A stretch of 64,000 nucleotides of DNA from Alphaproteobacteria bacterium (lineage in GTDB: Bacteria; Pseudomonadota; Alphaproteobacteria; Rhizobiales; Xanthobacteraceae). The DNA is taken from assembly GCA_037200445.1 (NCBI GenBank), contig JBBCGH010000001.1, positions 1,302,001 through 1,366,000 on the forward strand, read 5' to 3'. Below the pieces are notes generated by a model, which searched no databases, was not told the origin of the DNA, and saw nothing but the letters and a program-made list of their open reading frames with translations. Both the position numbers and the translations under genes were made by a program. This document shows positions 1-5,947 of the stretch, piece after piece (the stretch's first letter is position 1; the number at the start of each line of letters is the position of its first letter).

Positions 1-1
1 C

Positions 2-859
2 GTCAACATCAATGCCAACCGCTACAACTCCTTCAACCGCACCAACATCGCGAACGGCAACTGGAATCACAACGGAGCGCATCGCGGCAACGTGCCGTAT
101 CGCAACAACGCCGCCGCCCAGAAATTCGGCGGCCAGAGCGCAGGAAACCGGGCGGGCAATCGCCAGGGCGCGGGCGGCGCAGGTGGTGCAGGCAACCGTC
201 AAGGGCTCGGCGGCCAAGGCGGTGGTGCTGGCCAGAGGGGCGCGGGCAACCGCGGAGCCGGAGCGGGCCAGAAGGGCGCCGGTGCAGGTCAGAAAGGCGC
301 AGGTAACCGTCAGGGCGGCGCAGGTGCAAAGGGCGGCGGACAAGGCGCACACAAGGGCGGTGGCCACAAGGCGGCCGGAGGGGGCGGCGGAAACCGCGCG
401 GGCAACATTGGCGGCGGCGGTGGAATGCATCGTGCTGGCGGCGGCGCCGGCGGCATGCACCGCGCGGGTGGTATGGGCGGCGCGCGCATGGGCGGCGGGC
501 ATGGCGGTGGCATGCGCATGGGCGGCGGCGGTGGCGCCCGCATGGGTGGTGGTGGCGGCCGCGGCGGCGGCGGTGGGGGGCGAGGCCGCCGCTCGGACAT
601 CACCGTCAAGCACGACATCGTCTACCTCGGCCATCTCGACAACGGACTGGGCTTCTACCGCTTCAGCTACAGCGGCAGCGACAAGGCCTATGTCGGCGTG
701 ATGGCGCAGGAGGTGCAGTTCGTGCGGCCCGACGCAGTGAGCCGCGATGCGGAGGGCATCCTGCGCGTGCACTACGACCGGCTGGGCGTGCGCTTCCAGA
801 CCTACGATCAGTGGCTCCACGCGGGCGCGCGCGTGCCTGCATCGGTGCGCGCTCACTGA
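2..859 (+). CDS. DUF3300-type glycine-rich protein with C-terminal S74-like chaperone domain (5' truncated)
   Basis: The frame is open from the window edge, so the N-terminus is missing. The first ~35 visible residues (NRYNSFNRTNIANG, W-N-H-N, AHRGNVPY) resemble the end of DUF3300 envelope proteins. A glycine/alanine/arginine-rich low-complexity stretch of ~165 residues follows (GNRAGNR, GAGQKGA and GGGMHRAGG repeats). The last ~85 residues form a compact domain starting SDITVKHDI and containing VGVMAQEVQ and YDRLG. This resembles the peptidase S74 intramolecular chaperone domain of phage tail spikes, with Ser and Lys five residues apart as in the self-cleaving dyad. I infer an exported protein whose tail may self-process. 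The coding frame is clear; the function is not known. Confidence 0.75.
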   Translation, partial: VNINANRYNSFNRTNIANGNWNHNGAHRGNVPYRNNAAAQKFGGQSAGNRAGNRQGAGGAGGAGNRQGLGGQGGGAGQRGAGNRGAGAGQKGAGAGQKGAGNRQGGAGAKGGGQGAHKGGGHKAAGGGGGNRAGNIGGGGGMHRAGGGAGGMHRAGGMGGARMGGGHGGGMRMGGGGGARMGGGGGRGGGGGGRGRRSDITVKHDIVYLGHLDNGLGFYRFSYSGSDKAYVGVMAQEVQFVRPDAVSRDAEGILRVHYDRLGVRFQTYDQWLHAGARVPASVRAH

Positions 860-886
860 TCGCGAGATTGCTGTCCTGAAAGCACG

Positions 887-913
887 ACGGCGCGGCGATG
901 GCCGCGCCGTTTC
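887..913 (+). terminator. Candidate hairpin terminator
   Basis: A perfect 10-bp stem (ACGGCGCGGC/GCCGCGCCGT) with a 4-nt loop lies 28 nt after the preceding stop codon. It is followed only by a short TTTCC tract, so termination efficiency is uncertain. Confidence 0.45.
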
Positions 914-978
914 CGCATCGGCGATCGCCGGTCGCCCCCTTGTGACGAGGCGCGCCAGCGGATATTGACGACACCAAT

Positions 979-1055
979 GCGCCCGTAGCTCAGCTGGATA
1001 GAGCATCAGACTTCGAATCTGAGGGTCGGGAGTTCGAATCTCTCCGGGCGCGCCA
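979..1055 (+). tRNA. tRNA-Arg (anticodon TCG)
   Basis: A 77-nt cloverleaf. The acceptor stem is GCGCCCG/CGGGCGC with encoded CCA. The D-arm contains AGCTCAGCTGGATAGAGC, the anticodon stem-loop is CAGA-CTTCGAA-TCTG with TCG at positions 34-36, and the T-arm carries GTTCGAATC. It reads arginine CGA codons. Confidence 0.95.
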
Positions 1056-1136
1056 GCGCCCGCGCGCCCGCCGCGATGGAACCAGCGAACCGGCCCGCGC
1101 GTTCTTTAGCCGACTGGAAACACACAGGAGCACACG

Positions 1137-1226
1137 ATGCCCTACCTGTTCTGGGCCGTGCTGCCGTTCGCGCTGATCGATACCTGGTGGGGCATGTGCG
1201 AGCAGCACCGCGACACATCTGAATGA
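1137..1226 (+). CDS. 29-residue hydrophobic micropeptide
   Basis: This ORF is too short for most gene finders. ATG is preceded by AGGAG with 6-nt spacing. The peptide starts MPYLFWAVLPFALIDTWWG and ends CEQHRDTSE, one aromatic-rich membrane-spanning segment followed by a short polar tail. A rho-independent-like hairpin lies ~50 nt after the stop, so it could be a discrete transcript downstream of the tRNA. Support comes from the ribosome-binding site, hydrophobic pattern and terminator. No family was recognised; inner-membrane location is inferred. Confidence 0.5.
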   Translation: MPYLFWAVLPFALIDTWWGMCEQHRDTSE

Positions 1227-1276
1227 CGATGGCGATCGCTGCTGTGTCGCAAGACACTCCGCGATTGCCCTTGTGG

Positions 1277-1309
1277 AAAGGCTCGGTCGAATGGCCGGGC
1301 CTTTCGTTT
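1277..1309 (+). terminator. Rho-independent terminator candidate
   Basis: AAAGGCTCGG pairs with CCGGGCCTTT (one G-T pair) over an 8-nt loop, followed by CGTTTG. It lies after the micropeptide and before the DUF763 gene. Confidence 0.5.
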
Positions 1310-1369
1310 GCGGTGAGTTGAAGCGAATCCTTGCGTGATTGGCTATCATCGCGCGAGGAGCCGGTTTTG

Positions 1370-2617
1370 ATGACCAAACGCAGCGGAAGCGCCGACCTGC
1401 CGCTTCATGGCGGCCGTGTGCCGCCATGGCTCGGCGAGCGCATGACGCGGCTCGGCACGGTGATCACGCAGGCAATCGTGCATCACTACGGGCGCGAGGA
1501 CTTCCTGCGCCGGCTCGCGCATCCGTTCTGGTTCCAGTCGTTCGGCGCCGTCATGGGCATGGACTGGCACTCCTCCGGCATCACGACCAGCGTGCTCGGC
1601 GCGCTAAAGCGCGGGCTCACCCCGCTGCGCGGTGAACTCGGCATTCATGTCTGTGGCGGGCGCGGCAAGCATTCGCGCAAGACGCCGGACGAATTGATCG
1701 CGGTCGGCGAGCGCACCGGCATCGATGGCGCTTCGCTTGCGCAGGCGAGCCGGCTCGTCGCCAAGGTCGACAGCGCGGCGGTGCAGGACGGCTTCGATCT
1801 CTACCTGCATGGTTTCATCGTCACCGACGAAGGCCAGTGGGTCGTGGTGCAGCAAGGCATGAACGGCGAGAGCCGTTACGCGCGGCGCTACCACTGGCTC
1901 TCCGAGGGGCTCACCAGCTTCGTCGACGAGCCGCACAGCGCGATCGACGGACCCGGGCAAGGCGTGATCGTGAACCTGACCGATCATCGCGCGGAGCAAT
2001 CGCGCGGCGCGCAGCTCGATTTGCTGGACCGGCTCGGGCCTGACGGCATTGCTGATCAGCTCGCCGCGCTTGACGAAGCGCCGGAGCAGGTGCCCGCGCA
2101 GCCGATGCTGCCACATCTCGTGATGCCGGCGCATCACGATGTGCGCCCGAAGGACGTGCATGTGCGCCGCCTGCGCGGCAATCTCGCCGCGGCAGCAGAT
2201 CGCGCGCCGAAGGACTTCGCCGACCTGCTGCTCACGCCGGGCGTCGGTGCGCGCACCGTCAAGGCGCTCGCGATGGTCGCCGAGGTGGTGCACGGCGCGC
2301 CCTATCGCTTCACCGATCCGGCGCGCTTCTCGCTCGCGCATGGCGGCAAGGACCGTCACCCCTATCCGGTGCCGCTCAAGGTCTACGACGAGACCATCCG
2401 CGTGCTGAAGTCCGCAGTGCGGAACGCGAAGCTCGGGCGCGACGAGGAACTCGGCGCGCTGAAGCGGCTCGACGATCAATCGCGCGCGCTGGAGCGTTTC
2501 GCCGAGGGGCCCTCGGTGCAGGAGGTGATCGCGCAGGAGCGCGAGCGCTCGCACCTTTACGGCGGCCGCAGCGTGTTCGGCTGGGAACCGCCGCCCGGCA
2601 AGATCAAGTCCGCCTGA
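1370..2617 (+). CDS. DUF763 domain-containing protein
   Basis: This 415-residue protein belongs to the DUF763 family found in archaea and scattered bacteria. The N-terminal half carries the family pattern (GSADLPLHGGRVPPWL, then LGIHVCGGRGKHSRKTPDEL). Around residues 285-310 the segment LLLTPGVGARTVKALAMVAE resembles a helix-hairpin-helix, suggesting nucleic-acid binding, followed by SLAHGGKDRHPYPV. The chosen ATG has GAGGAG 9 nt upstream; a longer frame begins 39 nt earlier with no ribosome-binding site. It is transcribed towards the pqq cluster and its stop lies 3 nt from the pqqE stop. The biochemical function of the family is unknown; a role in DNA or RNA processing is only suggested by the HhH-like segment. 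Confidence 0.88.
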   Translation: MTKRSGSADLPLHGGRVPPWLGERMTRLGTVITQAIVHHYGREDFLRRLAHPFWFQSFGAVMGMDWHSSGITTSVLGALKRGLTPLRGELGIHVCGGRGKHSRKTPDELIAVGERTGIDGASLAQASRLVAKVDSAAVQDGFDLYLHGFIVTDEGQWVVVQQGMNGESRYARRYHWLSEGLTSFVDEPHSAIDGPGQGVIVNLTDHRAEQSRGAQLDLLDRLGPDGIADQLAALDEAPEQVPAQPMLPHLVMPAHHDVRPKDVHVRRLRGNLAAAADRAPKDFADLLLTPGVGARTVKALAMVAEVVHGAPYRFTDPARFSLAHGGKDRHPYPVPLKVYDETIRVLKSAVRNAKLGRDEELGALKRLDDQSRALERFAEGPSVQEVIAQERERSHLYGGRSVFGWEPPPGKIKSA

Positions 2618-2620
2618 GGA

Positions 2621-3703
2621 TCAGCGCCGGTAGTCGTATTCGAGATCGGCGCGCATTTCGGCCAATTCCGCCACCAGCGCGTGGCGCGGCGAGAGATGGC
2701 AGACCGGATCGGTCGCGCGCGCATCTCCGGTCAGCGCGAAGGCCTGGCAGCGGCAGCCGCCGAAGTCCTCTTTCTGCCTCGGGCAGGAGCGGCAGGGTTC
2801 CTGCATCCAGTCGGTGCCGCGAAACGCCATGAATGACGGCGCGTTGTCCCAGATGTCGGCGAGCGTGTGCTCGCGCACGTTCCAGAATTCGAGCCCCGGA
2901 ATGCTCTCGGCGGCGTGGCAGGGCAGCACCTTGCCGGAGGGCGTGACGTTGAGCGAGCGGCGCCCCCAGCCGCCGACGCAGGCCTTCGGGAAGCGCGCGT
3001 AATAGTCCGGCACCACGGCGTCGATCACGATCTGCCCGTGGTGCTGCGTGCGCAGGCGCTCGACGGCTTTCACGGCGCGCTCAACCTGCTCGCGCGTCGG
3101 CATCAGCTGCGCGCGATTCTTCAAGGCCCAGCCATAGTACTGCACATGCGCGATCTCGACCCGCTTGGCGCCAAGCCTGAGCGCGAGCACGACCATCTCC
3201 TCGACATGGTCGATGTTGGCGCGATGCATCACGGCGTTCACGGTGAGCGGAATGCCCAGGCGCGTCACCTCGGCGGCGAGCGCTTCCTTGCGCCGATACG
3301 CGCCCTTGTAACCGGCGATGCGATCGGCGGTGCCGGGCTCGTTGTCCTGAATGGAAATCTGAACGTGATCGAGGCCGGCATCGGAGAGCTTGGCGAAGGT
3401 CTCCTTGGTGATGCCGACCGCCGAGGTGATCAGGTTGGTGTAGAGACCCGCGTCATGCGCAGCCCGGGTGATCTCCGGCAGGTCGCGCCTTGCGCCGGGC
3501 TCGCCGCCCGACAGATGCACCTGCAACACGCCCAGTGCCGCCGCTTCCTTGAACACGCGCGCCCATGTTGCCGTGTCGAGCTCGTCGGCGCGGCCTTCGA
3601 GCGCGAGCGGATTGGAGCAGTAGGGACAACCGAGCGGGCAGCGATGCGTCAGCTCGGCGAGCAGACCGAGCGGGCGCGGGGCTTTGTTCGGGGTTGCATC
3701 CAT
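2621..3703 (-). CDS. pqqE: PQQ biosynthesis radical SAM peptide cyclase PqqE
   Basis: A 360-residue radical SAM enzyme that crosslinks the Glu and Tyr side chains of the PqqA peptide, the first step of pyrroloquinoline quinone synthesis. The N-terminus has [16 protein letters not shown] with the CxxxCxxC cluster ligands (residues ~20-30) and the [16 protein letters not shown] motif. The C-terminal SPASM-like region has further cysteines ([25 protein letters not shown]) for auxiliary clusters. ATG overlaps the pqqD stop by one base (TGATG), indicating coupling. A TTG codon just upstream is less likely to be the start. It is the last gene of the pqqABCDE run. Confidence 0.97.
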   Translation of the reverse strand: MDATPNKAPRPLGLLAELTHRCPLGCPYCSNPLALEGRADELDTATWARVFKEAAALGVLQVHLSGGEPGARRDLPEITRAAHDAGLYTNLITSAVGITKETFAKLSDAGLDHVQISIQDNEPGTADRIAGYKGAYRRKEALAAEVTRLGIPLTVNAVMHRANIDHVEEMVVLALRLGAKRVEIAHVQYYGWALKNRAQLMPTREQVERAVKAVERLRTQHHGQIVIDAVVPDYYARFPKACVGGWGRRSLNVTPSGKVLPCHAAESIPGLEFWNVREHTLADIWDNAPSFMAFRGTDWMQEPCRSCPRQKEDFGGCRCQAFALTGDARATDPVCHLSPRHALVAELAEMRADLEYDYRR

Positions 3704-3975
3704 CAAACTTCGATCAGCTTTTTCTCGACCAGTCCCGTCAGCATCGCGGACACATCCGTCATGATGCGGTCGCGCGGTGCGTTGAAGGCCTTTGCGAGAT
3801 CATCGACAATCTCGTTCACTGTCGCGTCGCCGGTACAGCGCCTGACGATCTCGTGCGCCGGCCCTTCGGCCTTGAACACGCGCTCCGGCGCAAGCAGCAC
3901 CCAGCCGCCCTGCGCCTCGTTGTGCGTCAATCGCACGCCGCGTGGCAGCTTCGGCTTGGCGTCGGCGGCGATCAT
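3703..3975 (-). CDS. pqqD: PqqA-binding chaperone PqqD
   Basis: A 90-residue RRE-type peptide chaperone that presents PqqA to PqqE. The sequence starts [16 protein letters not shown] and has the typical wHTH core ([40 protein letters not shown]). I chose the ATG overlapping the pqqC stop (ATGA); the longer open frame upstream is only overlap with pqqC. Length and position between pqqC and pqqE fit the family. Confidence 0.95.
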   Translation of the reverse strand: MIAADAKPKLPRGVRLTHNEAQGGWVLLAPERVFKAEGPAHEIVRRCTGDATVNEIVDDLAKAFNAPRDRIMTDVSAMLTGLVEKKLIEV

Positions 3976-4706
3976 CGCGACTCCTGCGGCACGAAGGCGC
4001 CCGGCGGGATGTAGCCCGGCGAAACATACGCAAAGTGCAGCGCGTCGAGCATCGACCACAAGACGCCGCATTTGAATTCGAGCGCCGCCAGCGCCGCGCG
4101 CTGCTCGGCCGGCGTGCGTGCGTTGCGCCTCACATAGTCGAGCGCGAAGTCCGAGTCCTTCTTCGCCTGCGGCGGCCGCTTGGCGAAGTACGCGAGCGTC
4201 TCCGGCGTGACGAACGAATATCCCTTGAGCATCCCCTCGACGCGCTCGCCGATGATCACCGGGGAGAACAGCTCGGTGAGTGACGACGCGATTGCTTCGA
4301 GCAGCGTCTTCTCGGCGACAAAATGCACATAGGCCTCGACCGCGAACTTCGTGCCGGGCAAAAGGCCGCGCAGCGAGGTCACATACTCCCGGTCGAGCCC
4401 GAGCCCGTCGGTCAGCTTGAGCCAGCGCGCGATCCCGCCGTCACCCTCGCCCTCGCCGTCGTGGTCGTGCAGGCGGCTTCTCCACTCGCGCCGGATCGCA
4501 CTGTCGTCGCAACGCGCGATCAGGGCCGCGTCCTTCAGCGGAATGCAGGCCTGATAGTAATAGCGATTGAGCGCCCAGGCCTGCACCTGGCCTTTGCTGC
4601 ATTTGCCGCCGTGCAACAGCCCATGGAACGGGTGCAGGCGATGATAGCGCTTCGCGCCGATATCGCGCAGCTCGGCTTCCAGTTCGTCCGGCGTCATCAG
4701 CTTCAT
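3972..4706 (-). CDS. pqqC: Pyrroloquinoline-quinone synthase PqqC
   Basis: A 244-residue cofactor-free oxidase of the TENA/PqqC fold that catalyses the final ring closure and eight-electron oxidation to PQQ. Family landmarks are YHRLHPFHGLLHGGKCSKGQ near residue 21, the WALNRYYYQACIPLKDAA segment, FAVEAYVHFVAEKTL, and the conserved C-terminal GVLWSMLDALHFAYV. It starts at an ATG overlapping the pqqB stop and ends overlapping pqqD, so pqqBCDE are chained by 4-nt or 1-nt overlaps. Confidence 0.97.
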   Translation of the reverse strand: MKLMTPDELEAELRDIGAKRYHRLHPFHGLLHGGKCSKGQVQAWALNRYYYQACIPLKDAALIARCDDSAIRREWRSRLHDHDGEGEGDGGIARWLKLTDGLGLDREYVTSLRGLLPGTKFAVEAYVHFVAEKTLLEAIASSLTELFSPVIIGERVEGMLKGYSFVTPETLAYFAKRPPQAKKDSDFALDYVRRNARTPAEQRAALAALEFKCGVLWSMLDALHFAYVSPGYIPPGAFVPQESR

Positions 4707-5605
4707 AGCCTGATCTCCAGCCCGTCCGCGGCCACCTCAAAACCGGCCTCTTCAACCCGCCGGCGCTCCGGCGAGCCCTCGATCAGGATCGGATTGGTAT
4801 TGTTGATGTGGATGTAAATGCGACGCTTGCCAAGCCCTTTAAGCGCCGCGAGCGAGCCGTCCGAACCCTCGATCGGCATGTGGCCCATGCGGCGGCCGGT
4901 CTTCTCGCCCGTGCCGGATGCAATCATCTCGTCGTCGCGGAACAGCGTTCCGTCGAACAGGATGATATCCGCGCGCGCAAGCCGCTCCCGCAGCGCCGGC
5001 GTGACCTGCGCAGCACCCGGGATGAACACGAGCGCTGCCCCCTCGGCCTTGATCTCCACGCCGACATTCGCGCCGCTCTCGACCGATGTCTCGACGGATC
5101 CTTGTTCCAGATAGAGCGGAACCTTGCCTGGCACCATGAAGAGTTCCGCGGAAAGTCCACCGGGAAGCGCGAAGGCCGGGCCGGGTACGACCGCGCGCCG
5201 CGTCACCACCTCGGACGCAAGTGCGCCGAACATCGGATTGCCGCCGACTGCCGCGAGCGTGTCACGCGTGCCGATCAACTCGAACGGTTGCCGCTCGCGC
5301 AAACTCAACAGTCCCGCGGTCTGGTCGATCTCGCCGCCGGTGAGCACCACTGCCGCGATTGGGCTGCCGCGTAGCGTACGGGGATGCAGCGCCGGTGTTG
5401 CGGCAAGCTGTGCGCGCAGATCGGGCGAGGCGTTGAGCAACGTCCAGTGCGCGCCGTCGCCTGAGACCGCAAGGCTCGCCTGCGTGCGCGGTGTCACCCG
5501 CGGGTCGCTGTCCCAGGCGAGACGGCAGACCGCGCAGCGGCAGTTCCATTGCGGAAAGCCGCCACCGGCCGCGGCACCGAGGACGATGGCGGTCAGTCGG
5601 CCCAT
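4703..5605 (-). CDS. pqqB: PQQ biosynthesis protein PqqB
   Basis: A 300-residue metallo-beta-lactamase-fold protein, implicated in the literature in oxidising the crosslinked PqqA-derived intermediate. Visible landmarks are VLGAAAGGGFPQWNCRCAVC at the start, LTGGEIDQTAGLL, HMPIEGSDGS and the terminal IYIHINNTNPIL. The ATG chosen has GGGAG upstream. The open frame continues 66 nt further up, but that part runs into the preceding repeat region and lacks family similarity. Confidence 0.96.
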   Translation of the reverse strand: MGRLTAIVLGAAAGGGFPQWNCRCAVCRLAWDSDPRVTPRTQASLAVSGDGAHWTLLNASPDLRAQLAATPALHPRTLRGSPIAAVVLTGGEIDQTAGLLSLRERQPFELIGTRDTLAAVGGNPMFGALASEVVTRRAVVPGPAFALPGGLSAELFMVPGKVPLYLEQGSVETSVESGANVGVEIKAEGAALVFIPGAAQVTPALRERLARADIILFDGTLFRDDEMIASGTGEKTGRRMGHMPIEGSDGSLAALKGLGKRRIYIHINNTNPILIEGSPERRRVEEAGFEVAADGLEIRL

Positions 5606-5676
5606 AAGCTCCCGGCGTGCGATCAGCAAAAGTGGATACCGGTTTTGCGTCCGATCGCACGCCCAATTCAAAATTA

Positions 5677-5725
5677 GCGCATGATCTTATCGGCGAACCG
5701 GTTCCCACTTCGCCGGATCATGCGC
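5677..5725. repeat. GCGCATGATC palindromic intergenic repeat, copy 1
   Basis: GCGCATGATC and GATCATGCGC ends enclose an ACCGGTT core with AAGTGGG-type flanks. This is the same family as the copies at 22429-22476 and 39395-39443, here diverged and in the opposite orientation. A further partial copy (AGTGGATACCGGTTTTG) lies next to it at about 5630-5650. It sits between pqqA and pqqB. Confidence 0.8.
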
Positions 5726-5760
5726 GGCGGAGCGCGGGCCCAATACCAGGAAGCCTAATG

Positions 5761-5838
5761 TCAGAATTCGGCCGGCAGGTAGCCGTTGATCTCGAGGCCG
5801 ATGCAGATCTCGACAAGCGTCGGAGTTGTCCAGGCCAT
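5761..5838 (-). CDS. pqqA: PQQ precursor peptide PqqA
   Basis: This 25-residue ribosomal peptide is the substrate from which PQQ is cut. It starts MAWTTPTLVEICIGLEINGY and ends LPAEF. The conserved E-x3-Y pair (Glu16, Tyr20 in EINGY) supplies the atoms of the cofactor. A strong ribosome-binding site (GAGGAGGAA) lies 4-5 nt upstream of the ATG. The gap to pqqB contains a palindromic repeat, which may help explain higher expression of pqqA than of the downstream enzymes. Confidence 0.97.
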   Translation of the reverse strand: MAWTTPTLVEICIGLEINGYLPAEF

Positions 5839-5947
5839 CGTTTCCTCCTCGTTATTCGTTGGTGCTCCCGATAATAAGCATCGCGACAGGCGCCCGCAAT
5901 GCACACATCGTCGCCCAAATAAGCTGCTGATTCTACGAAGATAAAAC

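Noticed and set aside
310-618. Proline-rich minus-strand frame
   Set aside because: It is the reverse complement of the glycine-rich tract of the DUF3300-like gene; no start signal.
990-1427. Minus-strand frame reading RARRDSNSRPSDSKSDALSS
   Set aside because: This peptide is the translated antisense of the tRNA-Arg gene, a known annotation artefact.
5677-5838. Regulatory RNA between pqqA and pqqB
   Set aside because: The structure there is explained by the palindromic repeat family that also occurs at 22429 and 39395.
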